From JACCZR01 sp035296565 (GTDB lineage Bacteria; Actinomycetota; Thermoleophilia; Solirubrobacterales; Thermoleophilaceae), in NCBI GenBank assembly GCA_035296565.1, contig DATHAQ010000049.1, forward strand, positions 1 to 40,083: a stretch of DNA of 40,083 nucleotides. Direction: 5' to 3'. The notes below the pieces were generated by a model, which was given only the letters and a program-made list of their open reading frames with translations, was not told the origin of the DNA and ran no database searches. The position numbers and the translations under genes are program-made. The stretch's first letter is position 1; every line of letters starts with the position of its first letter. Shown here piece after piece: positions 7,917-14,352 of the stretch.

Positions 7917-8522
7917 TCAGGCTCCCGCCTCGAGCAGCCGGAGGTCGTGGGCGATGCGCTCGGGCGTGGCCTGGTCGATCGGGTAGGCCACGCGCTGCAG
8001 CCCATTCCCGTCCACCAGCACCAGGCGGCCGGTGTGCTCCAGGTTCTCGCGTTGGGGCTGGACCGAGAAGCCGTCCCATACGGGGCGTAGCTCCCGGCGG
8101 CTGCCCAGGACGAAGCGCAGCCGCTTGCGCATGCGCTGCTCGGTGAGGAAATTCTGGGCCCGGGCCGGGGTGTCGCGCGGCGGGTCGACGGCCACGGCCA
8201 CGGCGGGCAGGTCGCGCCCCAGCTCGGCGAAGGCGCCCTTGATCACCTGCGCCTGGCCGGGGCAGGTGTCCTCGCAGGTCGTATAGAGGAAGGTGACCAC
8301 CGTCGGCCGCCCGCGGAAGTCGGCCATGCGGACCCGGCGTCCCTCCTCGTCGTGGAGGGTGAAGTCCGGCGCCCGCAGGCCGGCGGGAAGCGTCGAGCCC
8401 TCGAAGCGGCGAGGGCGCGCGCTGCGCTCGGGGTCGTTGCTCACCGCTGAGGCGGCCAGGACGACGGCCGCCAGGGAGGCGACGCCCACCAACGTCAGCG
8501 CGACTACGACCCGAGGGTTCAC
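7917..8522 (-). CDS. SCO1/SenC family copper-chaperone/thiol-disulfide protein
   Basis: SCO1 proteins deliver copper to, or reduce, the CuA site of cytochrome c oxidase. This 201-residue protein has one N-terminal membrane anchor (VVVALTLVGVASLAAVVLAA), which would place the domain outside the membrane. The copper motif is present as CEDTCP (CxxxC) after VVTFLYTT, and the distal His ligand is in LEHTGRLVLVD. The start is GTG 8522, with TAGCGT (8537-8532) 9 nt upstream. No cytochrome oxidase genes are in the window. Its neighbour is a luciferase-like oxidoreductase. Confidence 0.88.
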   Translation of the reverse strand: MNPRVVVALTLVGVASLAAVVLAASAVSNDPERSARPRRFEGSTLPAGLRAPDFTLHDEEGRRVRMADFRGRPTVVTFLYTTCEDTCPGQAQVIKGAFAELGRDLPAVAVAVDPPRDTPARAQNFLTEQRMRKRLRFVLGSRRELRPVWDGFSVQPQRENLEHTGRLVLVDGNGLQRVAYPIDQATPERIAHDLRLLEAGA

Positions 8523-8531
8523 CGCCCCCGA

Positions 8532-8537
8532 ACGCTA
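8532..8537 (-). promoter_or_regulatory. -10 hexamer TAGCGT before the SCO1 gene
   Basis: TANNNT hexamer with a 9-nt gap to GTG 8522. It matches the near-leaderless spacing seen at other genes in the window. Confidence 0.45.
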
Positions 8538-8590
8538 GCCGTGGCGAGTTGACCGCACGGTGCGCCGTGAACTCGCCAAAGCCGGCGGGA

Positions 8591-9061
8591 TCAGGGCTCG
8601 ATCAGCCCGCGGCGGATCGCGTAGCGGACCAGCTCGACGCGGTCGCGCATGCCCAGCTTGCTCAGCAGGTTGGCCCGGTGGGACTCGACGGTCTTCTCCG
8701 ACAGCATCAGCGTCGCGGCGATCTGGCGGTTCGTGTGGGCCTCGGCGATCAGCTTGAGCACCTCGAGCTCGCGCGGGGTGAGCGAATCGTCGGTCTCGGC
8801 CGTGCCGGCCTCCCACTCGCGCAGCAGCTCGCGCTGGGCGGAGGACGTGAGGAAGGGGCGTCCGCCGGCCACCGAGCGCAGGGCGTCGACCAGGTCGGCG
8901 TCCGCGGCCTTCTTGAGCACATACCCGGAGGCCCCCGCGTCGAGCGCCTCGAGGAAGTAGCGGTCGTCGTCGTGCATGGACAGCATCAGCAACGCGATCC
9001 CGTCGTCGTGGGCGCGGATCTCGCGCGCGGCCTGCAGGCCGGTCATGCGCGGCATGGACAC
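8591..9061 (-). pseudogene. NarL/LuxR response regulator lacking its N-terminal half-receiver
   Basis: The C-terminal LuxR-type HTH is intact: LTPRELEVLKLIAEAHTNRQIA followed by SEKTVESHRANLLSKLGM. The receiver begins only at the phospho-acceptor region: the bases before GTG 9061 read GAC, so the frame is D-VSMPRMTGLQAAR, exactly where the acceptor Asp sits. The first ~50 residues (beta-1 to alpha-2, with the acidic pair) are missing. The remaining receiver (LLMLSMHDDD, AGASGYVLKKA) is normal. The missing part coincides with the point where the upstream kinase gene is cut, so a single out-of-frame deletion, or a mis-join, explains both. Without the acidic pocket, phosphorylation control would be lost; DNA binding might persist. 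Confidence 0.8.
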
Positions 9062-9837
9062 GTCGTGTCCACCTCGCCGGCCCCCGAGTGGCGGCCGGCG
9101 TTGGTCATCGCCTCTTGGGCGATCCGGTAGACGGCTGTTTGGCGGTCGCCGTCCAATGCGGTCGCGTCGCCGCGGGCGATCATGCTCGTGCGCACGCCGC
9201 TGCGCCCGCCGAACAGCTTGAGCTGGGCTTCGATCGCCGAGGCGAGGCCGTGGTCGTCAAGCGCGGCCGGACGAAGCTGGCGAGCCAGGCCGATCAGCTC
9301 CTCCATCGCCTGGTTGGCCAGACGTTTGAGCTCGGCCACCTCGGGGGCGCGCTCGGGCGGTGAGTCGTAGGCCAGCGCCTCCAGGCGCAGGAGGATCGCG
9401 GTGAGGGCCTGGTTGACCTCGTCGTGCAGGTCGCGGGCGACACGCCGGCGCTCCTCCTCCTGGGCGCGGAGCACGAGACGGCCCGAGCGCCGGCGCTCGT
9501 CCTCGATGCGCCCCAGCAGCGCCCTGAAGCTCTGGGCCAGACGGTCGATCTCCTCGAAGGGCTCGTGGCCGGGCTCGAAGGTGGCGGGCTCGGCGGGGTC
9601 GACCCGCTCGATGCGTTCGATCAGCCGCTCCAGCGGCCGAAAGCGGCGCTTGAGCATGACCATGTTCACGCACAGGGTGAGGACCATGGCCATGGCCAGG
9701 ACCAGGAACTCCCAGCGCTGGCCCTGCACCTCCAGGTCCAGGCCGGCCGCCAGGCTGGCCGCCAGGATCGTGAGGACCACCAGCACCACGTTGGCCGCCA
9801 GCACCTGCCCCAGCAGGGAGTCGGTGCTTCTTGTCAT
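9043..9837 (-). pseudogene. NarX/DesK-type sensor histidine kinase truncated in its ATPase domain
   Basis: Two membrane segments (LAANVVLVVLTILAASLAA and FLVLAMAMVLTLCVNMVML) are followed by a HAMP-like linker and the HisKA_3 box with the phospho-acceptor His in RRVARDLHDEVNQAL. The HATPase domain starts normally (VYRIAQEAMTNAGRHSGAGEV, N-box) but then changes to TTCPCRA and stops. The D and G boxes that complete the ATP site, about 60-75 residues, are absent, so catalysis should be lost. ATG 9837 is the likely start (MTRSTDSLLGQ); more distal starts exist. The gene overlaps the truncated regulator by 19 nt in a different frame. Together they look like a two-component operon with an internal deletion of roughly 350-400 nt. 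Confidence 0.8.
9056..9070. repeat. 15-bp palindrome at the kinase/regulator junction
   Basis: GGACAC-GTC-GTGTCC, a perfect 6-bp inverted repeat with a 3-nt centre, spans exactly the point where kinase homology stops and regulator homology begins. It may be the scar or the cause of the deletion. Confidence 0.8.
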
Positions 9838-9858
9838 CCGGGGTCGGTGCATCGCCAA

Positions 9859-9876
9859 ATGGGGTCCAGACCCCAT
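9859..9876. repeat. REP-like palindrome
   Basis: ATGGGGTC-CA-GACCCCAT, a perfect 8-bp inverted repeat, lies between the kinase start and moeZ. Palindromes of the GGGGTCnGACCCC kind are common dispersed elements in environmental genomes. It could also act as an operator for the divergent genes. Only one copy is in the window. Confidence 0.5.
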
Positions 9877-9979
9877 ATCGGCAGAAGCTCGCCCGGCCGA
9901 CAATCTCGGTAGAGCTTGAGGGCTTGACTGGTGTGACTGGGCGGCCGGGGCGCTTCTCCAGGAGGGGCGTCCTGGTCGC

Positions 9980-10005
9980 TATCCTTTCTGAAGCAATGGC
10001 TTCAG
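9980..10005 (+). promoter_or_regulatory. moeZ start module: -10 hexamer plus hairpin over the start codon
   Basis: TATCCT (9980-9985) stands 10 nt before ATG 9996. The start codon sits in the loop of a perfect 7-bp hairpin, CTGAAGC-AATG-GCTTCAG (9988-10005). The hexamer-to-ATG stretch is nearly identical to that of cysM (11714-11732). Confidence 0.5.
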
Positions 10006-11180
10006 GAACCGATCTGATCAAGCAGGCGAAGGAGCGCATCCGCGAGGTCGACCCCCGCGAGGTGCACGACGTCGTCGAGCGCCGCAACGGCGAGTACATC
10101 GTCGACGTGCGTGAGCAGACGGAGTTCGAGGAGGCCCACCTCCCCGGGGCCATCCACGTGCCCCGTGGGTATCTGGAGTCGCGGATCGAGATGGCGGTCC
10201 CCGAGAAGGACGCCCGCGTGATCCTCTACTGCGCAACCGGGCAGCGCTCGGCACTCGCCGCCGACGACATGCAGCAGAAGCTCGGCTACGGGACGGTCGA
10301 GTCAATGACCGGCGGTATCACCCTCTGGAAGGACCGCGGCTTCGACGTCGAGGTGCCCCGCGCGCTCACCGCCGACCAGCGCGAGCGCTACTCGCGACAC
10401 CTGCTCGTGCCTGAGATCGGCCTCGAGGGCCAGCTCAAGCTGCTCGACGCCAAGGTGCTGCTCCTGGGCGCCGGTGGGCTGGGCTCGCCGACGGCGCTCT
10501 ACCTGGCCGCGGCCGGCGTGGGCACCCTGGGGATCGTCGACAACGACGAGGTCGACCTGTCCAACCTCCAGCGCCAGATCATCCACACCCAGGACCGCGT
10601 GGGCACCTCCAAGGTGGACTCCGCCGAGCAGTCGATCAAGGACATCAACCCCGACGTGAACGTGGTCAAGTACCCCGTCCGCATCGGCCCGGAAAACATC
10701 ATGGAGATCATCGAGGGCTACGACGTCATCGTCGACGGCCTCGACAACTTCCCCACGCGCTACCTGCTCAACGATGCCAGCGTGAGGCTGCAGATCCCGG
10801 TGGTGTCGGCCTCGATCCTGGGCTTCGACGGACAGATCTCGGTCTTCGCGCCCTACGAGGGCCCCTGCTACCGCTGCCTCTATCCGACTCCGCCTCCGGC
10901 GGAGCTGGCCCCCTCCTGCGGCGCCAACGGCGTGCTGGGCGCGCTGCCGGGCGTGATGGGCGTGCTTCAGGCGATCGAGGTCGTCAAGCTCGTCACCGGC
11001 GCGGGCGATCCACTCATCGGCCACCTGCTCCTCTACGAGGCGCTCGGCACCAGCTTCACCGACCTCAAGGTCCAGCGGGACCCGGACTGCCCGATCTGCT
11101 CGCGCGACCCCGGCGAGATCTCCGACGAGGAGATGGGCGTCTTCCCCGATTACGAGGCCTTCTGCGTCGCCGCCGGCTGA
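9996..11180 (+). CDS. moeZ: Rhodanese-MoeB/ThiF fusion, sulfur-carrier adenylyltransferase/sulfurtransferase
   Basis: A 394-residue two-domain enzyme expected to adenylate the C-terminal GlyGly of a sulfur carrier and then thiocarboxylate it. Residues 1-120 are a rhodanese domain with active Cys C79 in LYCATGQRS. Residues 125-394 are the ThiF/MoeB domain, beginning with RYSRHLLVPEIGLEGQ, with the nucleotide loop GAGGLGS at 158-164, acidic DNDEVDLSNLQRQ, and a zinc site formed by CYRC and CPIC. The domain order is reversed compared with mycobacterial MoeZ, where rhodanese is C-terminal. It lies just before cysO, so CysO is the likely client, with MoaD/ThiS possible additional ones. ATG 9996 is supported by the -10 spacing and by the domain start. 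Confidence 0.9.
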   Translation: MASGTDLIKQAKERIREVDPREVHDVVERRNGEYIVDVREQTEFEEAHLPGAIHVPRGYLESRIEMAVPEKDARVILYCATGQRSALAADDMQQKLGYGTVESMTGGITLWKDRGFDVEVPRALTADQRERYSRHLLVPEIGLEGQLKLLDAKVLLLGAGGLGSPTALYLAAAGVGTLGIVDNDEVDLSNLQRQIIHTQDRVGTSKVDSAEQSIKDINPDVNVVKYPVRIGPENIMEIIEGYDVIVDGLDNFPTRYLLNDASVRLQIPVVSASILGFDGQISVFAPYEGPCYRCLYPTPPPAELAPSCGANGVLGALPGVMGVLQAIEVVKLVTGAGDPLIGHLLLYEALGTSFTDLKVQRDPDCPICSRDPGEISDEEMGVFPDYEAFCVAAG

Positions 11181-11275
11181 GCCGGCTGCGAACCGTCACT
11201 CTCCTGCGTCCTCGGTCGCTCGCGTGCCGAGCACGCTTCGCTCCCTGCGTCCTTGGATGCTCGGTTCTCGCCGGC
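11181..11275 (+). other. Structured spacer bounded by inverted repeats, upstream of cysO
   Basis: The moeZ-cysO gap of 220 nt contains no gene. Its first 95 nt are bounded by GCCGGC-tgc-GAACCG (11181-11195) and the complementary CGGTTC-tc-GCCGGC (11262-11275). Inside are two near-copies of a 20-nt stretch (11203-11222 and 11244-11263, about 17/20 identical). This could be a structured RNA or a small mobile repeat. Confidence 0.45.
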
Positions 11276-11287
11276 TCCGCCGTCGCC

Positions 11288-11306
11288 GTTTCCCCCCTTG
11301 GGAAAC
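11288..11306 (+). terminator. Hairpin, possible moeZ terminator
   Basis: GTTTCCC-ccctt-GGGAAAC is a perfect 7-bp stem with a 5-nt loop, about 110 nt after the moeZ stop. There is no clear T-tract. Its right arm overlaps palindrome P1. Confidence 0.35.
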
Positions 11307-11329
11307 GCTCAGCCGTCTGACGAGTTTTC
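11301..11329 (-). repeat. Palindromic repeat family P, copy P1
   Basis: An imperfect palindrome of the form GAAAAC-TCGTCAG ... CTGAGCG-TTTCC (minus strand). It matches P2 (36803-36832) at nearly every position and resembles P3 (36925-36955). The three copies are 25 kb apart and in non-coding DNA. Confidence 0.6.
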
Positions 11330-11387
11330 GCGGCGATGCGCGCATGCGCGGCGCCGGCGAGGCGGCCTGCGTTCGTCGTGGGGGCGC

Positions 11388-11393
11388 TAGGCT
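11388..11393 (+). promoter_or_regulatory. -10 hexamer TAGGCT before cysO
   Basis: TAGGCT stands 7 nt before GTG 11401. This is the same arrangement as at acd (14827) and, with TAGCCT, at tatA and mec. Confidence 0.5.
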
Positions 11394-11400
11394 GCCCGCC

Positions 11401-11673
11401 GTGCCGACGATCAAGATCCCCCCGGTCCTCCGCTCCTCCACGGCGGGCGAGAAAGAGGTCCACGCCGAGGGCGAGAACGTCGGTGAGCTCCTACGCGCCC
11501 TGGCCAGCCAACACCCCGCCACCGAGGGTCAGCTGTTCAGCGACGAGGGTGAGCTCAACCGCTACGTCAACGTCTACCTCAACGACGAGGACGTGCGGGT
11601 GCTCGGCGGGCTGGAGACGGGTGTCCAGGTTGACGACACCCTGGTCATCCTCCCGGCGATGGCCGGCGGCTAG
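11401..11673 (+). CDS. cysO: CysO, ubiquitin-like sulfur-carrier protein
   Basis: CysO carries sulfide as a C-terminal thiocarboxylate for cysteine synthesis. The 90-residue product starts at GTG 11401 (PTIKIPPVLRSSTAG) and shows the beta-grasp pattern: HAEGENVGELLRALA, RYVNVYLNDEDVRVLGGLET and DDTLVILPAMAGG. The terminal GlyGly is exposed. Its sequence pattern closely follows mycobacterial CysO (VN-Y-NDEDVR, ILPA-AGG) rather than MoaD or ThiS. It lies 56 nt before cysM and follows the likely activating enzyme. The start is fixed by the -10 hexamer 7 nt upstream and by the fold start. Confidence 0.92.
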   Translation: MPTIKIPPVLRSSTAGEKEVHAEGENVGELLRALASQHPATEGQLFSDEGELNRYVNVYLNDEDVRVLGGLETGVQVDDTLVILPAMAGG

Positions 11674-11713
11674 AACAGGCGTCGAGCTGGTTCGCCCGCG
11701 GGGGAGCGGGTAC

Positions 11714-11729
11714 TACACTTTCTGAAGCG
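11714..11729 (+). promoter_or_regulatory. cysM -10 hexamer and shared start module
   Basis: TACACT (11714-11719), followed by TTCTGAAGCG and ATG 11730. The moeZ module is TATCCT, TTCTGAAGCA, ATG. The two agree at 17 of 20 positions including the first G after ATG, with identical spacing. Confidence 0.5.
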
Positions 11730-12701
11730 ATGGGTGCGCCGGACCTCGACACGCGTCCCTGCGGGGGCAAGTACGGCGACATCGTGAGGGCCATCGGCAA
11801 CACGCCTCTGGTCGAGCTCAAGCGCATCTCGCCCAAGCCGGGCGTCCGGATCTGGGCCAAGCTCGAGAGCCACAATCCAACCGGCTCGGTCAAGGACCGA
11901 GTCGCCCGGGCGATGATCGAGGACGCTGAGGCGCAGGGGGCGATCCGCCCCGGCCAGACCATCCTCGAGCCGACCTCGGGGAACACCGGAATCTCCCTGG
12001 GGATGATCTGCTCGCGCAAGGGCTACCCGCTCAAGGTGGTCATGCCCGACAACGTCACCGCCGAGCGCACGCAGCTGCTGCAGATGTACGGCGCGGAGGT
12101 CGTCTACTCACCGGGCGAGCAGGGGAGCAACGGGGCGGTCGCCAAGGCCCTGGAGATGGCCGAGGGCGACTCCACCTACTACATGCCCTACCAGTACGGG
12201 AACCAGGCCAACCCCGACGCGCACTACCACGGCACCGCGGTCGAGATCCTTGAGGAGCTCGACGAGGTGAGCGCCTTCGTGGCCGGGCTGGGCACCGGCG
12301 GCACGCTCATGGGCAACGCCCGCCGCCTCAAGGAGGAGGACCCCGACACGCTCATCGTCGCCGCGGAGCCGCTCCAGGGCGAGCTGGTGCAGGGCTTGCG
12401 CTCTCTGGAGGACGGCTTCATCCCGCCCATCATCGACCTAGCGATGCTCGACCGGAAGATCTTCGTCTCCAACCGCGACTCGGTGGTCTGGACCAAGAAG
12501 CTCCTCGCCGAGGAGGGGTTGTTCGTCGGCGTCTCCAGCGGCGCGATCGCCTCGATCGCCGTCCGCGTGGCCGAGAGCCTCGACGAGGGGAATGTCGTCT
12601 TCGTCGTCTGCGACGACGGCTGGAAGTACCTCAGCTCCGGCGTCTACACCAAGCCCATCGAGGAGCTGGAGGAGACGATCGAGACGGCTAGCTTCTGGTA
12701 G
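11730..12701 (+). CDS. cysM: CysM, O-phosphoserine (CysO-dependent) cysteine synthase
   Basis: A PLP enzyme of 323 residues that, in the mycobacterial pathway, uses O-phosphoserine and CysO-thiocarboxylate to make a CysO-cysteine adduct. The PLP lysine is in NPTGSVKDR, the Asn/phosphate loop in EPTSGNTGIS, the phosphate-binding GLGTGGTLMG loop is intact, and the C-terminal segment runs IEELEETIETASFW. That flexible C-terminus is characteristic of CysM and is known to close over the active site. Length equals that of the mycobacterial enzyme. It convergently overlaps tatA by 14 nt. The neighbouring cysO and mec make the CysO-dependent assignment strong. Confidence 0.93.
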   Translation: MGAPDLDTRPCGGKYGDIVRAIGNTPLVELKRISPKPGVRIWAKLESHNPTGSVKDRVARAMIEDAEAQGAIRPGQTILEPTSGNTGISLGMICSRKGYPLKVVMPDNVTAERTQLLQMYGAEVVYSPGEQGSNGAVAKALEMAEGDSTYYMPYQYGNQANPDAHYHGTAVEILEELDEVSAFVAGLGTGGTLMGNARRLKEEDPDTLIVAAEPLQGELVQGLRSLEDGFIPPIIDLAMLDRKIFVSNRDSVVWTKKLLAEEGLFVGVSSGAIASIAVRVAESLDEGNVVFVVCDDGWKYLSSGVYTKPIEELEETIETASFW

Positions 12702-12906
12702 CGGTCTCCGGCTCCTCGTCAGCCACTTCCTCCTCTTCCTCCTCCTCGTCTTCCAACCGCGCGCCGGACATGGCCGCGCGCATCTCGCGCAAGCCCTTGC
12801 CGACCGAGCGGGCAGCCTCCGGCAGCTTCTGCGGGCCGATGACCAGGAGGGCGATGACGGCGAGCACCGCGACCTCCAGGGGACCGACGGAGAAGAAAGC
12901 CAACAC
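12688..12906 (-). CDS. tatA: TatA/TatB-family twin-arginine translocase subunit
   Basis: A 72-residue protein with one short transmembrane helix (PLEVAVLAVIALLVI), the GPQKLPE hinge and an amphipathic helix (AARSVGKGLREMRAAMSG). An unusually acidic tail follows, with seven Glu in a row. This is the TatA/TatB layout, and the length fits TatA. The start is GTG 12906. The stop codon TAG of the upstream ferritin-like gene forms the beginning of its -10 hexamer TAGCCT (12919-12914), 7 nt before the GTG. The upstream operon includes a Tat-signal protein, so export of that substrate is a sensible link. TatC is not in the window. Confidence 0.9.
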   Translation of the reverse strand: MLAFFSVGPLEVAVLAVIALLVIGPQKLPEAARSVGKGLREMRAAMSGARLEDEEEEEEEVADEEPETATRS

Positions 12907-12913
12907 GCTTACG

Positions 12914-12919
12914 AGGCTA
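12914..12919 (-). promoter_or_regulatory. tatA -10 hexamer TAGCCT built on a stop codon
   Basis: TAG (12919-12917) is the stop of the ferritin-like gene 12917-13345 and also the first half of TAGCCT. It lies 7 nt before the tatA GTG. Confidence 0.5.
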
Positions 12920-13345
12920 CCGGCCCGTCACGAACGCCACGGGAACCGGGTCCTCGCCCAGCAGCCCACGCAGGAAGGCGAGGTGCTGGGCCTCGTTGGC
13001 CATGGTCCCGGCCGCGCCGGCGAGCAGCGTCGGCGCCTTGAGCGTGACCTGGCCTGAATGGTAAGAGCGGATGCACCGGAGTTCGTGGTCGATGGCAGTG
13101 CGGATCATCTCGCGAGGCGCGCCCGCCGGCTGCTCGCCGGCCGAACCGGGCGCGGGAACGGCCGCGTTCATGGTGACCAGCGCCTGCTTCAGCGCCTCGA
13201 CGTGCCGGCGCTCGTGGGCAAGGAACAGGTCGGCGGCCGCCGCGGCACGGCCGCGCAGCTCGGCCGAGCTCGCGAGCGCTTCGTAGATGGCCACCGACCG
13301 GCGCTCGAGGCGCAGCAGGCCCTCCACGACGTCCTGATCCCTCAC
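12917..13345 (-). CDS. Ferritin-like domain protein (cytosolic member of a tandem pair)
   Basis: A 142-residue four-helix ferritin-like protein without signal peptide. Helix motifs with possible metal ligands are VVEGLLRLERRSVAIYEAL, FLAHERRHVEAL (ExxH), AIDHELRCIRSYHSG and ANEAQHLAFLRG (ExxH). It resembles DUF4439-type proteins of actinobacteria. GTG 13345 overlaps the stop of the upstream Tat-exported ferritin-like gene (GTGA). The C-terminus PVAFVTGR parallels EPFVTGR in that neighbour, suggesting duplication. Iron storage or an oxidoreductase role is only inferred. Confidence 0.78.
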   Translation of the reverse strand: MRDQDVVEGLLRLERRSVAIYEALASSAELRGRAAAAADLFLAHERRHVEALKQALVTMNAAVPAPGSAGEQPAGAPREMIRTAIDHELRCIRSYHSGQVTLKAPTLLAGAAGTMANEAQHLAFLRGLLGEDPVPVAFVTGR

Positions 13346-13941
13346 GCCCGCACCCGGCCGGTGACGAAGGGCTCGGGCACCGAGGCCCTTGGGTCCCCGT
13401 CGCTCCGCGCGCCCAGGAGGACCGTCGCGTGCTGAGCCTCGTCGCAGAAGATCGACGAGGTGATCTGGCGCAGGCGAGCCTCGCGGAGCTTGGGGATGCC
13501 CTCGGCGTAAGCCGAGATCGCCACGTTCTCCAGGTCGCTCGCGAAGCGCAGGAACGCGGCCTGGTCGGGCAGCCGCGGAAAGGCGGCGCGGTACTCCGCC
13601 GGTGGCTTGGGGCGGTTGGGCTCCCCGCCCATGTCGCGCACCAGGCCGGCCAGGGCGGAGGCGTGCTCGCGCTCCTGGGCCAGGAAGCGCTCGGCGTGGC
13701 GGCGCACCTCACCGCGCAGGAGCGGCAGCCCGGTGGCGTAGGCGGCCACCGCCGTGTTCTCCAAGGTCAGGGCGCCGTTGACGATCGCGCGGTCGCGCTC
13801 CGGGGTGGCGCGCGGGTCGCGCACGCCGACGCCCGCCCGGTCCTCGCCTCCGCAGGCGGCGAAGCCGACGCTGCCGGCCGTGCTCAGGGCCAGGCCCGCG
13901 AAGCGCAGGAAGTCGCGCCGGTTCCAGGACGGCTGGTTCAT
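13342..13941 (-). CDS. Tat-exported ferritin-like lipoprotein
   Basis: A 199-residue protein with a twin-arginine signal, WNRRDFLRFAGLALSTAGS, ending in a lipobox-like GFAAC, so it is probably exported folded and lipid-anchored outside the membrane. The mature part is ferritin-like with paired helices: ALTLENTAVAAYATG, FLAQEREHASALAGLV (ExxH), ASDLENVAISAYAEG and CDEAQHATVLLGA (ExxH). The internal symmetry (LENTAVAAYATG and LENVAISAYAEG) is clear. It is followed by a signal-less paralogue and by tatA. It belongs to the ferritin_2/DUF4439-like group; metal content and substrate are not known. Confidence 0.83.
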   Translation of the reverse strand: MNQPSWNRRDFLRFAGLALSTAGSVGFAACGGEDRAGVGVRDPRATPERDRAIVNGALTLENTAVAAYATGLPLLRGEVRRHAERFLAQEREHASALAGLVRDMGGEPNRPKPPAEYRAAFPRLPDQAAFLRFASDLENVAISAYAEGIPKLREARLRQITSSIFCDEAQHATVLLGARSDGDPRASVPEPFVTGRVRA

Positions 13942-13942
13942 C

Positions 13943-13948
13943 TAGCCT
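13943..13948 (+). promoter_or_regulatory. -10 hexamer TAGCCT before mec
   Basis: TAGCCT lies 4 nt before ATG 13953 and 10 nt before ATG 13959. The second spacing is the one shared with moeZ and cysM and favours ATG 13959. Confidence 0.4.
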
Positions 13949-13952
13949 CAGA

Positions 13953-14342
13953 ATGCCTATGCGGATCGCTCGGCGGCACTGGGACGAGATGGTCGCGCAC
14001 GCGCGCGAGGATGCCCCGAACGAGTGTTGCGGCTTGCTGCGCACGGACGGGAGCGAGGTCCAGGAGCTCGTGCGCGTGGAGAACGAGCGCCATTCGCCCT
14101 ATGGCTTCCAGCTCGGCTTCAAGGCGCTGATGACGGCGAACGAGTGGGACGACGAGGGGCACGGCGTGGCCGTCTACCACTCCCACCCCCGGAGCGCCCC
14201 CGAGCCCTCACAGACCGACATCAACCTGGCGCAGTACCCGCACTGGCTGTGGCTGATCGTCTCGCTGGCGGGCGAGCCCGCGATCCGCGCCTGGCGGATC
14301 GACGACGGCAAGGTCGCAGAGGAGGAGCTCGACGTCGTCTGA
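13953..14342 (+). CDS. mec: Mec, JAMM-family CysO-cysteine peptidase
   Basis: This zinc metalloprotease releases cysteine from the CysO-cysteine adduct, completing the pathway. The JAMM motif is exact: HSH followed by seven residues and SQTD (HSHPRSAPEPSQTD), with the upstream catalytic Glu in NECCGLL. Length is 129 residues, the usual size. Two starts are possible (13953 MPMRI, 13959 MRIARRHW); the second fits family N-termini and promoter spacing better. It stands apart from cysM by tatA and the two ferritin-like genes on the other strand, so the CysO pathway is split but complete. Confidence 0.9.
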   Translation: MPMRIARRHWDEMVAHAREDAPNECCGLLRTDGSEVQELVRVENERHSPYGFQLGFKALMTANEWDDEGHGVAVYHSHPRSAPEPSQTDINLAQYPHWLWLIVSLAGEPAIRAWRIDDGKVAEEELDVV

Positions 14343-14352
14343 AGAGCCCCTC

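Noticed and set aside
9886..9897. A further R1 copy between the kinase gene and moeZ
   Set aside because: Only about 12 nt (GGCCGGGCGAGC on the minus strand) match; too short in GC-rich DNA.
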